Positions 53,957 to 62,717 of a stretch of DNA of 64,000 nt are shown piece by piece. The notes below the pieces were generated by a model that saw only the letters and a program-made list of their open reading frames with translations, was not told the origin of the DNA and made no database searches. The stretch is from Actinomyces succiniciruminis. GTDB lineage: Bacteria > Actinomycetota > Actinomycetes > Actinomycetales > Actinomycetaceae. The stretch is from contig NZ_LK995540.1 in assembly GCF_900002405.1 (NCBI RefSeq), positions 77,839-141,838 of the forward strand. The letters run 5' to 3'. Position numbers and translations under genes: made by a program. Numbering within the stretch: position 1 is the stretch's first letter; each line of letters opens with the position of its first letter.

Positions 53957-56236
53957 ATGCCACACCTATATCGCCGCCTCGTCGCCTTCACGGCGGCCCT
54001 GGCCCTCGGCGCCTTCGCCCCGGCAACCACCGCCCCGGCCACGGCCGCGGAGGCCGCCGAGGTCACCACGCTTTCCATTCTCGGCATCACCGACCTACAC
54101 GGCCACATCGAAACCACCGGCGACGAGCCCGGCGCCGTCACCCTGGCCTGCGAGGTCGCCGCCGCCCGCGCGCGCATCCCCAGCACGCTCTTCGTCTCCA
54201 ATGGTGACAACGTCGGCGGCAGCGCCTACATCTCCTCGATCCTCGACGACCAGCCCACCATCGACGTCCTGAACGCCATCGGCCTGGACGTCACCAGCGC
54301 CGGCAACCACGAGTTCGACAAGGGCATCACCGACCTCGCCGACCGCCTCCTGCCCGCCTTCAACGCCCCGATCCTGTCCGCGAACGTCACCGGCAACGCC
54401 GCCCTGGGCGCCGAGGGCTCCGGCAACGGCACCTGGATCACCGAGGTCGACGGCGTCACGGTCGGCTTCATCGGCGTCGTCACCGAAGAGCTGCCCAGCC
54501 TGGTGTCCAAGTCCGCGCTCGAAGGCCTCACGGTCTCCGACGCGACCGCCACCGCCAACGCGCGCGCCACCGCGCTGAAGGACGGCGACGCCGCCAACGG
54601 AGAGGCCGACGTCGTCGTCGTCCTGGCCCACGAGGACGCCGCCATCTATGGCAACCAGTTCAACGGCGCCGTCGACGCCGTGGTCGCCGGCCACACCCAC
54701 GTGCCCTTCGCCGACGTCGTCAAGTCGACCGACGGCACGGACATCGCCGTCGTCCAGCCCGACCACTACGGCCTCAAACTCGGCGAGATCTCCCTGACGG
54801 TGACCACCGCCGCGGACGGCACCAAGGACGTCACCGCCGCCACCGCCCGCAACCTCGACCTGGCGGAGTCCGACTGCACCACCGACGCCTACGGCGTGGC
54901 CGACATCGTCGCGAAGGCGAAGACGGACTCCGAGGCCGCCGGCAACGAGGTCCTCACCACCCTCGGCTCGAACTTCTACCGCGGCACCGACACGGGCACG
55001 GACTACGGGGCCAACCGCTCCACCGAGTCCACCGCCTCCAACCTCATCGCCACCTCCTTCGCCTCCTGGATGGCCGAGGACATTCAGCCGTCCAGCGACT
55101 ACGCGATCGGATTGATGAACCCCGGTGGCGTGCGCGCCGACTACCTGGCCGGCGACCTAACCGCGGGGGAGGCCTACACGGTGCAGCCCTTCGGCAACGA
55201 GATGGCCTACGCCACCTACACGGGCGCCCAGGTAAAGCAGGTGCTCGCCGAGCAGTTCCAGCCGACGACGACGCGCGCCGCGCTCATGCTCGGAACCTCG
55301 GACAACGTCGAGGTCTACCTCGACCAGGACGCCGCCGACCAGCTCGAGGACTACTTCACGCAGATCTCCACCGCCGCCTCCGAGGCGGATCGGGCCGCAC
55401 TGGTTGAGAGCCTTGCCGACGACATCGCCGACGCACGCTCGCGGGTCATCGACGCCGTCTACATCGACGGCGAGCTGCTCGACGACGCGGCGACCGTCAC
55501 CGTTGCCTCCAACACCTTCCTCCTCGCGGGCGGCGACAACTTCGACACCCTGGGCGAGAAGACGATGATCAACACCGGCATCCTCGACCGCACGGTCACC
55601 TCCGAGTACCTGGTGCGCATCTCCCCGGCCACCGCCTCCTACGACAAGCACCAGGTCGGCACCTCGCTCGCCATTGACGGCGACACCGTGACCGCCCGCT
55701 TCACTGGACTCAGTTACTCGGCCACTGCCGAGCAGGGCGTGCGCGACGCGGCCACCTCGATCGCCGCCACCGTCGCCATGGCCGACGGCACCACCCGCAC
55801 CCTGGCGACGAGCGACATCGACCAGTCGGTCACCCCGGGCCTGCCCGAGACCGGCCAGGCGACGCTCACCTTCACGCTTCCCGACGGCGTCGCCACCCAG
55901 GACTGCACGGTCGACGGCGTGAGCACGACGTGCGCGACCGTCTCCTTCACCATCACCAGGGCCGACGAGTCCACCGAGACGCTCGCCGTCACCGCCCAGG
56001 TCGTGCACGCGGTCTCGCCGGAGACACTGGCACCGCCGACGCCCAGCGCGGCGGTGGGACCGGCCACCGGGGCTCCGATGACGGCCGGCGTGGTCCCGGT
56101 AGTCGCCGGTACGCCCGCCACCGGGAACGGCTCGCGTGGCGCCCTGGCCCGCACCGGCGCGCCGATCGCCCTCGGCATGCTCGCCCTCGGCCTCATGGGC
56201 GGTGGCACCCTGCTGACCGCCCGCCGACGCGACTAG
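53957..56236 (+). CDS. Secreted, wall-anchored 5'-nucleotidase
   Basis: 759 residues from ATG 53957 (MPHLYRR). Signal peptide RLVAFTAALALGAFAPATTA. Metallophosphatase domain with intact motifs DLHGH, GDNVGGSAYIS, GNHEFDKG, VVLAHEDA and AGHTHV; 5'-nucleotidase C-terminal domain with LMNPGGVRADYL, GEAYTVQPFGNEM and ASNTFLLAGGDNF. The C-terminus has the sorting signal LARTG, a hydrophobic span and RRRD, the LAxTG type used by class E sortases of high-GC Gram-positives. It hydrolyses extracellular nucleotides to nucleosides. It is a close paralogue of 41463-43886 but keeps the full metal site. It lies just ahead of purF. Confidence 0.93.
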   Translation: MPHLYRRLVAFTAALALGAFAPATTAPATAAEAAEVTTLSILGITDLHGHIETTGDEPGAVTLACEVAAARARIPSTLFVSNGDNVGGSAYISSILDDQPTIDVLNAIGLDVTSAGNHEFDKGITDLADRLLPAFNAPILSANVTGNAALGAEGSGNGTWITEVDGVTVGFIGVVTEELPSLVSKSALEGLTVSDATATANARATALKDGDAANGEADVVVVLAHEDAAIYGNQFNGAVDAVVAGHTHVPFADVVKSTDGTDIAVVQPDHYGLKLGEISLTVTTAADGTKDVTAATARNLDLAESDCTTDAYGVADIVAKAKTDSEAAGNEVLTTLGSNFYRGTDTGTDYGANRSTESTASNLIATSFASWMAEDIQPSSDYAIGLMNPGGVRADYLAGDLTAGEAYTVQPFGNEMAYATYTGAQVKQVLAEQFQPTTTRAALMLGTSDNVEVYLDQDAADQLEDYFTQISTAASEADRAALVESLADDIADARSRVIDAVYIDGELLDDAATVTVASNTFLLAGGDNFDTLGEKTMINTGILDRTVTSEYLVRISPATASYDKHQVGTSLAIDGDTVTARFTGLSYSATAEQGVRDAATSIAATVAMADGTTRTLATSDIDQSVTPGLPETGQATLTFTLPDGVATQDCTVDGVSTTCATVSFTITRADESTETLAVTAQVVHAVSPETLAPPTPSAAVGPATGAPMTAGVVPVVAGTPATGNGSRGALARTGAPIALGMLALGLMGGGTLLTARRRD

Positions 56237-56270
56237 GGCCCGCCGGATCGGCTTGTGGGATGATGCTCCG

Positions 56271-58070
56271 GTGAGCTTTGGTGACCCCGACCGGACCACC
56301 CCGCCCTCCGGCGGCACACTCGCCCCTGCCCGCCCCGCTCCGCCGCTCGCCCTCGGCGAGGAGGTGAACGAGGAGTGCGGCGTCTTCGGCGTCTGGGCGC
56401 CGGGGGAGGAGGCCGCGCGGCTTACCTACTTCGGCCTGTACGCCCTCCAGCACCGCGGCCAGGAGGCCGCCGGCATCGCCTCCACCGACGGCAGCAAGAT
56501 CCTGGTCTACAAGGACCTCGGCCTGGTCTCCCAGATCTTCGACGACGGCACTCTGTCCAGCCTCACCGGCCACCTCGCCGTCGGACACGTCCGCTACGCG
56601 ACCCAGGGCGCCGGCACCTGGGAGAACGCGCAGCCGATGCTCGGGCCCGCCGCCGGCTCCACCCTGGCGCTGACCCACAACGGCAACCTCACCAACACCC
56701 GGGAACTCATGGAGGCGGTCCACCGCACCAGCGGGGAGGACCTCACCGGCGAACTCGGCCGCGGCTCCTCCACCGACACCGCCGTCATCGCCGCCCTCAT
56801 GGAGCTGGTCTCCCAGCGTGGCCGCCTGGACGCCTGGGACTATGACGCCGTCGACGCCGACACCCCCCTGTACCTCCCGGTGACCGATGCCGACGCCGCT
56901 CCGCCCTTGAGCATCTCCGCCACCGCCCGGCGGGTGCTGCCCCTGCTGCGCGGCGCCTTCTCCCTGGTGTTCATGGACGAGCACACGCTGTACGCCGCCC
57001 GCGACCCGCACGGCGTGCGTCCCCTCGTCCTCGGCCGCCTGCAGCGCGGCTGGGTGGTCGCCTCCGAGAGCGCCGCCCTGGACATCCTCGGGGCCGCCTT
57101 CGTCCGCGAGATCGAGCCCGGCGAGCTGATCGAGATCGATGCCGACGGCGTGCGCTCGACCCGCTTCGCCACGCCCCGCCGAGCCGGCTGCGTATTCGAG
57201 TACGTCTACCTCGCCCGCCCGGACACGCGCATCGCCGGCACCTCGGTGATCGCCGCCCGCAACGCCATGGGGGCGGCCCTGGCCCGCGAGCACCCGGTCG
57301 ACGCCGACCTGGTCATCGCCACCCCCGAATCCGGCACTCCTGCCGCCATCGGTTACGCCCAGGCCTCCGGCATCCCCTACGGGCAGGGACTGGTGAAGAA
57401 CACCTACGTCGGCCGTACCTTCATCCAGCCCACCCAGACCCTGCGTCAGCTCGGCATCCGGCTCAAGCTCAACCCGGTGCGGGAGGTCATCGCCGGCAAG
57501 CGCCTCATCGTCGTCGACGACTCGATTGTGCGCGGCAATACCCAGCGCGCCCTGGTGCGCATGCTGCGGGAGGCCGGCGCCGCGCAGGTGCATGTGCGCA
57601 TCTCCTCCCCGCCGGTGCTGTGGCCCTGCTACTACGGCATCGACTTCGCCACCCGCGCCGAGTTGATCGCCACCGGCATGAGCGTGGAGGAGATCCGCGA
57701 CTCCATCGGCGCCGACTCCCTCGGCTACCTGTCGGTGGACGGTATGGTCGCCGCCTCCGGGCAGGACGCCGACGCCCTGTGCACCGCCTGCTTCACCGGC
57801 AACTACCCCACCGCCACGCCCACCACGGGCCCGCTACCCGGTGCGCCGGCCGCCCGCGTCCCCGGCGCCTACCGGCGTCGTCGCGCCGACACCGACGCCG
57901 CCCCCGTCCCCGCGGCCCCGCGCCGCGTCACCCGCCCGGACCTGAGCGCCGGCAGTCCCCACCGGGCCCCAGCCGACCCCGACGCCGCCATGTCTTCGGG
58001 TGCCGACGCCGCATCCGCCCGGCACGCCGTCACCCCCGCCGACCCCGCACCGGAAGGAACCGTCCGATGA
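56271..58070 (+). CDS. purF: Amidophosphoribosyltransferase
   Basis: 599 residues from GTG 56271; a TTG six codons upstream is an alternative. First committed step of purine synthesis: PRPP plus glutamine to phosphoribosylamine. Cys36 in EECGVFGVWAPG is the Ntn-hydrolase nucleophile, so ~35 residues would be removed as a propeptide. Glutaminase motifs HRGQEAAGI and GHVRYATQGAGTWENAQP; PRPP site LIVVDDSIVRGNTQRALV. After ALCTACFTGNYP the protein continues for ~85 Pro/Ala/Arg-rich residues that most PurF proteins lack. It overlaps purM by ATGA. Confidence 0.96.
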   Translation: MSFGDPDRTTPPSGGTLAPARPAPPLALGEEVNEECGVFGVWAPGEEAARLTYFGLYALQHRGQEAAGIASTDGSKILVYKDLGLVSQIFDDGTLSSLTGHLAVGHVRYATQGAGTWENAQPMLGPAAGSTLALTHNGNLTNTRELMEAVHRTSGEDLTGELGRGSSTDTAVIAALMELVSQRGRLDAWDYDAVDADTPLYLPVTDADAAPPLSISATARRVLPLLRGAFSLVFMDEHTLYAARDPHGVRPLVLGRLQRGWVVASESAALDILGAAFVREIEPGELIEIDADGVRSTRFATPRRAGCVFEYVYLARPDTRIAGTSVIAARNAMGAALAREHPVDADLVIATPESGTPAAIGYAQASGIPYGQGLVKNTYVGRTFIQPTQTLRQLGIRLKLNPVREVIAGKRLIVVDDSIVRGNTQRALVRMLREAGAAQVHVRISSPPVLWPCYYGIDFATRAELIATGMSVEEIRDSIGADSLGYLSVDGMVAASGQDADALCTACFTGNYPTATPTTGPLPGAPAARVPGAYRRRRADTDAAPVPAAPRRVTRPDLSAGSPHRAPADPDAAMSSGADAASARHAVTPADPAPEGTVR

Positions 58071-59218
58071 GCCAGAGCGACGCCCCCAACGCCCCCATCA
58101 CCTACGCCGCCGCCGGCGTCGACACGGCCGCGGGCGACCGGGCGGTCGAACTTATGAAGGCGTCGGTTGCCGCCACCATGACCCCCGCCGTCGTCGGGGA
58201 GGTGGGCGGTTTCGCCGGAATGGTCGACGTCTCCGAGCTGCGCAACTACCGCCGCCCCCTGCTGGCCACCTCCACCGACGGGGTCGGCACCAAGGTCGCC
58301 ATTGCCCAGGCCCTCGACATCCACGACACCATCGGTCAGGACCTGGTGGGCATGGTCATCGACGACATCGTGGTGGTCGGCGCCCGCCCCCTGCTGATGA
58401 CCGACTACATCGCCTGCGGCAAGGTGATCCCGCAGCGCATCGCCGACATCGTGCGCGGCGTGGCCCAGGCCTGCGCCGCCGTCGGCACCCCCCTGCTGGG
58501 TGGGGAAACCGCCGAGCATCCCGGGCTGATGGGCCCGGACGACTACGACGTCGCCGGTGCCGCCACCGGCGTGGTGGAGGCCGACCGGGCGCTCGGTGCG
58601 CAGCGGGTGCGTCCCGGCGACGTGCTCGTGGCCCTGGCGTCCTCCGGCCTGCACTCGAACGGCTACTCACTGGTGCGCCGCGTGGTGGATCAGGCCGGCT
58701 GGTCCCTGGACCGTGAGGTGCCCGAGTTCGGCCGCACCGTCGGGCAGGAGCTGCTTGAGCCCACGCGTCTGTACACGCGGGTGCTGCTTGACCTCATCGC
58801 CCAGATCGACCCCGCCGACGTCGACCCCGCCGAGTTGCGCATCCGCGCCCTGGCGCACGTCACCGGCGGCGGCCTGGGGGCGAACCTGGCCCGCGTCCTG
58901 CCCGCCGGGACCATCGCCGTCGTCGACCGGGGTACCTGGGTGGTGCCCGCGGTATTCGACGTCGTGCGCCGCCTGGGCGCAGTCCCGTGGGACGACCTGG
59001 AGTCCACCCTCAACCTGGGGGTGGGAATGGTCGCGGTGGTATCCCCGGACGCTGCCGATGCGGTGCTGAGCGGAGCCGCGGCCGCGGGCGTGCCCGCCTG
59101 GGTACTGGGCGGCGTCGAGGACGCCGCCGACTACACGCCCCGGGGCCGGCTGATTGCCGGCACCAAGGGCGTGGACGGCGGTGGCGTGGACCTGCTGGGG
59201 ACCTACCGGATCGCTTGA
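58067..59218 (+). CDS. purM: AIR synthetase
   Basis: 383 residues from ATG 58067 (MSQSDAPN), overlapping the purF stop. Phosphoribosylformylglycinamidine cyclo-ligase closes the imidazole ring of AIR. Motifs: TYAAAGVDTAAGDRAVELMK, PLLATSTDGVGTKVAIAQAL, VGMVIDDIVVVGARPLLMTD, LLGGETAEHPGLM and AHVTGGGLGANLARVLP. GGAAGGAAC lies upstream of the start. The C-terminus is slightly extended. Last of the + strand purine genes here. Confidence 0.97.
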   Translation: MSQSDAPNAPITYAAAGVDTAAGDRAVELMKASVAATMTPAVVGEVGGFAGMVDVSELRNYRRPLLATSTDGVGTKVAIAQALDIHDTIGQDLVGMVIDDIVVVGARPLLMTDYIACGKVIPQRIADIVRGVAQACAAVGTPLLGGETAEHPGLMGPDDYDVAGAATGVVEADRALGAQRVRPGDVLVALASSGLHSNGYSLVRRVVDQAGWSLDREVPEFGRTVGQELLEPTRLYTRVLLDLIAQIDPADVDPAELRIRALAHVTGGGLGANLARVLPAGTIAVVDRGTWVVPAVFDVVRRLGAVPWDDLESTLNLGVGMVAVVSPDAADAVLSGAAAAGVPAWVLGGVEDAADYTPRGRLIAGTKGVDGGGVDLLGTYRIA

Positions 59219-59342
59219 GCCGGCACCTGGGCGGGACCGCCAGAGGCCGTTGCGGGCCCGGCGGTGCGTCGCGGCGTCATGCGGAGACGCTCAGGCGCCG
59301 CACTCGCGCATGGCGGCGTGCGGCGAAGCGCCGGGGCAGGCG

Positions 59343-59552
59343 TCAGGCGTCCTCGTCGTCCCAGTCGTCGTCGACCGCGTACTTTGCGGCCAACTCCTCA
59401 TACATGTCGTCGTCGGACTCGGCGTCGGGGGACGCTGCGGAGGACGCTGTGGCGAGCTCGCGTTCGAGCGCCGCATAGTCGGTCTCCGGGCTGAAGTACT
59501 TGAGCTTGCGGGCGACCTTGGTCGCCTTGGCCTTCTGACGGCCGCGCCCCAT
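59343..59552 (-). CDS. DUF3073 small basic-acidic protein
   Basis: 69 residues: MGRGRQKAKATKVARKLKYF followed by SPETDYAALERELA and an acidic tail DDDWDDEDA. ATG 59552 is preceded by a strong GGAGGGGG; the longer open frame upstream is not protein-like. DUF3073 is an actinobacterial family of unknown role, typically convergent to purM, exactly as here. Confidence 0.92.
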   Translation of the reverse strand: MGRGRQKAKATKVARKLKYFSPETDYAALERELATASSAASPDAESDDDMYEELAAKYAVDDDWDDEDA

Positions 59553-59770
59553 AGGCTCGACCCCCTCCAACATATCTCTGGGCGCGCACGTGGGCGCGCA
59601 GCAACTGGGCAAATGTGTCGTGGGGCAACCGTACAACGTCGCCGCGCCGAAACACCATTCCACAGGCGGCGCTTCGGCCGTGGTAAGGCCCACGGATGGG
59701 GCGCCGCACCGCTGGGAATACGTGTATGTGGGCGGGGTCGGGCGGCGCGCGGGATGGCGGCGGCGTGCGC

Positions 59771-60181
59771 CTAGCGGCGCAGGGCCTTGATCAGGGCGAA
59801 TACGCTCAACCCGGCCAGTCCCGCCACGGCTCCGGTGACCAGTGCGAGTGCCTGCGGATCTCCGTCCTGGGCGTCGTCGAGCAGACGCCGGGCCCGCTCA
59901 ATGAGTGACAGGCTGTCGGCTCTCGGCGCGTCGGCGGACACCAGTGGAGCGCCGGCGTCGCCCTGCAGGCGGGCCTTCAGGCCGGTGGCCGCCGATTGGG
60001 CGCGCTCGCGCAGGTCGGCCACGGTTGCCTCGGTGGTGGAGCGGGCCACCGCCTTGAGGGCGTTGGGGGCCAGGCGTTGAGTCAGCTCCTCAACATCGTT
60101 CACAACCGATGCGCGCAGGTCGGCCAGCCGGGCCTCGATCTCCTCCGGGGTAGCCGCTGCGGCCGAATTGTTCTCACTCAC
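59771..60181 (-). CDS. DUF3618 membrane-tail protein
   Basis: 136 residues from GTG 60181, which overlaps the stop of the upstream gene (GTGA). The DUF3618 pattern TPEEIEARLADLRASVVNDV then EELTQRLAPNALK is at the N-terminus; a helical middle and a single C-terminal span (ALVTGAVAGLAGLSVFALI) follow. It usually accompanies a Holin-X-type protein, as here. Possible role in cell-envelope organisation; not established. Confidence 0.88.
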   Translation of the reverse strand: MSENNSAAAATPEEIEARLADLRASVVNDVEELTQRLAPNALKAVARSTTEATVADLRERAQSAATGLKARLQGDAGAPLVSADAPRADSLSLIERARRLLDDAQDGDPQALALVTGAVAGLAGLSVFALIKALRR

Positions 60182-60645
60182 TGCTGGCTGCCCTTCTCGA
60201 AGCCGGTGGCGGCGGCGGACTTGACGGTGTTCAGATCATGCTGGAGGGCGCCCTTCGGGTCGGGCATGTCGGCCTTGGCGGCCTGGAGGCGCTTGGCCCC
60301 CAGCAGTGCGGCGATGGCGGCGACGATCAGCAGCACCACGGCGACGATGAGCTTGGCTGCCCAAAGGGGCAGCGCGAGTGCAATCAACTCCACGATGGTT
60401 CCCAGCAGGAAGCCCACGCCGTACAGGGCGACGACTCCAGCCACGGCAAGCAGGGCACCGCCCACGCCCATGGTGGTGGCCATGCGCTTGCCCTTGGCCT
60501 TGGCCAGATCGATCTCACCATGCACCAGTGCGGAGACGTTGTCCGAGATCCGGGTCACGAGCTCACTGAGCGTCGGCTGCGCCGCCGAGGCGGATGACGA
60601 GGACGCCGTTGGGGGCTGTTTGGGTTGTTGGGCCTGCTGGCTCAT
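60178..60645 (-). CDS. Holin-X-type (DUF1469) membrane protein
   Basis: 155 residues from ATG 60645 (MSQQAQQPK), with AGAAGG upstream. A Gln/Pro/Ser-rich N-terminus precedes LSELVTRISDNVSALVHGEI and DLAKAKGK, the hallmark of the actinobacterial Holin-X family, then two membrane spans (GVGGALLAVAGVVALYGVGF and LIVAVVLLIVAAIAALLGA). Despite the name there is no phage context. It is translationally coupled to the DUF3618 gene. Confidence 0.9.
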   Translation of the reverse strand: MSQQAQQPKQPPTASSSSASAAQPTLSELVTRISDNVSALVHGEIDLAKAKGKRMATTMGVGGALLAVAGVVALYGVGFLLGTIVELIALALPLWAAKLIVAVVLLIVAAIAALLGAKRLQAAKADMPDPKGALQHDLNTVKSAAATGFEKGSQQ

Positions 60646-60980
60646 GGAACCGACCTTCTCATGCCTGCTGATGAACAATCCCGGGGCGGCGGACGGCCGC
60701 TCCTACTGCTTGCACCAGAATCTCACATGCCGGGCCCTGATCGCAGCCCTCCGGCCGGGTGCGCGCGTCTGGTTCGCCCAAAGCGGTGCCAGCGCAACCG
60801 CGCGGTGATGTTTGGGCGGCGCGGTGGTGTTCAGGTCGGCAATACTGCCGGGCGCGGCGTGCCTGTTTGGACCGCTCACGCGCGGTTGGACCGCCGTAAC
60901 CGGCGGCTACGGCGGTCCAACGGGGGCACAGCGGTCCAATGGGGGCGCGGCGGTCCAAGTGCGCTGGAGGGAGGGCGGCC
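60646..60980. other. Intergenic region with GGCGGTCCAA repeats
   Basis: 335 bases between the ABC-exporter operon and the Holin-X gene. The only structure is the palindromic repeat at 60867-60958, which may also act as the exporter operon's transcription end. The promoter of the Holin-X gene must lie at its left end; no hexamers are clear. Confidence 0.5.
60867..60958. repeat. GGCGGTCCAA-type palindromic repeat, copy 2
   Basis: TTGGACCGC at 60867 and TTGGACCGCC at 60886 (19 bases apart) face GGCGGTCCAA at 60911, GCGGTCCAA at 60931 and GGCGGTCCAA at 60949. The layout and spacing match the copy nested in element E at 38362-38434. Confidence 0.65.
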
Positions 60981-62717
60981 CTACTCCTGAGACCAGGCCT
61001 CCCACAGGCTCGCGTATTCCCCGCCGCGGGCGACCAGCTCGTCATGCGTGCCCAGCTCCACGATCCGCCCATCCAGCATGACGGCCACGCGGTCCGCGTC
61101 CTGCGCGGTGTACAGCCGGTGCGCCACCTCGATCACCGTGCGCCCGGCCAGCGCCGTGGACAGCGTCCGCTCCAGGGTGCGCGCGGCGTGCGGGTCCAGC
61201 AGGGAGGTCGCCTCGTCCAGGATCAGCGTGTGCGGGTCGAGCAGCACCAATCGCGCCAGCGCCACCTCCTGCGCCTGCGCGGGCGTGAGCGTTAGGTTTC
61301 CCGAGCCAACCCGCGTGTGCATGCCCTCGGGCAGCGCCTCCACCCATGCCTGCGCGCCGATGGCCGTGATCGCGCGGGCAATGGTGGCGTCGTCCGCGTC
61401 CGGGCGGCCCAGGCGCACGTTGTCGGCGATCGTGCCGGAGAACACGTGCTGCTCCTGCGTCACCAGAGCCACATGCCGGCGCAGCTCCGTCTCCGTCAGA
61501 TCGGTCAACGGCACGCCGCCCACCGTCACCGACCCGGAGGTGGGCGGGTTGATGCCCGCCAGCATTCGCCCCAGCGTCGACTTGCCTGAGCCCGACGGGC
61601 CGACGACGGCGAGCCGCTCCCCGGGCACCAGGTCCAGGTCGATGCCGTGCAGCACCTCCACGCCCCGGCGGTAGGAGAAGCGGACATCGCGCAGACGCAT
61701 ACGCGTGTCCTCGGGCACGGCCCCGGTGGGGGTGCGGTCCTCGGGCACCTCCTCCACCCCCAGGATGCGCGTGAGCGACGCCTGGGACACCTGCACCTGG
61801 TCGATCCAGTACATCAGCTGGCCGATCGGCTTGCGCAGCTCCATGGCGTACAGGGTCACGGTGGTGATCGCCCCGAGGCTCGCCCAGCCGCGGGAGGCCA
61901 GGAACCCGCCCCACAGCAGGATCACCACCACCGGCGCGCGCCAGGCCACGTCCAGCACCAGGTACAGGCGCAGTCGCAGCCAGGCGGTGAACTTCTCCAG
62001 GCTCCAGGCCTCCGCGATCGATGCGGCGATGACCTCCTCCCGGCGGCGGCCGATTCCGAGGGCGTCAACCGTAAAGGCGTGGTCGACAGTCTCCGAGACG
62101 ACGCCGTTGACCCGCGCATCGGCGGCAGAGCCGGCACGGTAGGCGGGCACCGAGATCGGCAAGTACCAGCTCATCATCGCCCAAACCGGAGGGCCCACCA
62201 ACAGCAGCCCTGCCGCCAGCAGGGGATCCGACACCGCCGCCGCGGCGATCGTGAACACGATCGTCACCGTACACACCATGATCTGGGGCACGCCCACCCG
62301 CACCAGGAACTCGATGCGGGACACGTCATTGGTGGTCCTGCCCACCAGATCGCCGGTCCCCGCGGACTCGACCGCGGACAGGGGCAGGTGCACCACGCGG
62401 GTCATCATGCGCTCACGCAGGTCAGCGAACACCGACTCCCCGAGCGTGCGTGCACGCAGCTGGGCGAAGCGGTTGATCATTGCCCCGACGAGCGTGACCA
62501 ACACGATCACCAGGACGATCTTGTCCACATAGTCGACGGTGGCGGTGCCGGCGGAAACGCGAGTCACCAGCCGACCCAGCAGCTGCGGGGCCACCAGGGT
62601 GGCCAGCACCGCGGTGATCTGCAGGATCAGCACCCACACGAAGCGCATGCGGTAGGAGGCCATGATGCCGAAGGTCTTGCGCATGGCCACCTTGCCGGGG
62701 GCTACGGGCAGCGCCAT
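60981..62717 (-). CDS. ABC exporter half-transporter with degenerate signature motif
   Basis: 578 residues. Six-span membrane domain (about 10-310) followed by an NBD. Walker A GPSGSGKST, Q-loop LVTQEQHVFSG, Walker B LILDEATSLLD and the switch His (VAHRL) are intact, but the signature is LTPAQAQEV instead of LSGGQ. Its ATG overlaps the stop of the partner gene (TAATG). The partner shows the opposite defects, so the pair should form a heterodimer with one complete ATP site. Substrate unknown. Confidence 0.9.
   Translation of the reverse strand: MALPVAPGKVAMRKTFGIMASYRMRFVWVLILQITAVLATLVAPQLLGRLVTRVSAGTATVDYVDKIVLVIVLVTLVGAMINRFAQLRARTLGESVFADLRERMMTRVVHLPLSAVESAGTGDLVGRTTNDVSRIEFLVRVGVPQIMVCTVTIVFTIAAAAVSDPLLAAGLLLVGPPVWAMMSWYLPISVPAYRAGSAADARVNGVVSETVDHAFTVDALGIGRRREEVIAASIAEAWSLEKFTAWLRLRLYLVLDVAWRAPVVVILLWGGFLASRGWASLGAITTVTLYAMELRKPIGQLMYWIDQVQVSQASLTRILGVEEVPEDRTPTGAVPEDTRMRLRDVRFSYRRGVEVLHGIDLDLVPGERLAVVGPSGSGKSTLGRMLAGINPPTSGSVTVGGVPLTDLTETELRRHVALVTQEQHVFSGTIADNVRLGRPDADDATIARAITAIGAQAWVEALPEGMHTRVGSGNLTLTPAQAQEVALARLVLLDPHTLILDEATSLLDPHAARTLERTLSTALAGRTVIEVAHRLYTAQDADRVAVMLDGRIVELGTHDELVARGGEYASLWEAWSQE

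Noticed and set aside
60178..60645. Prophage lysis gene (holin)
   Set aside because: The Holin-X family name is historical. There are no phage genes around, and pairing with DUF3618 is the normal actinobacterial chromosomal context.
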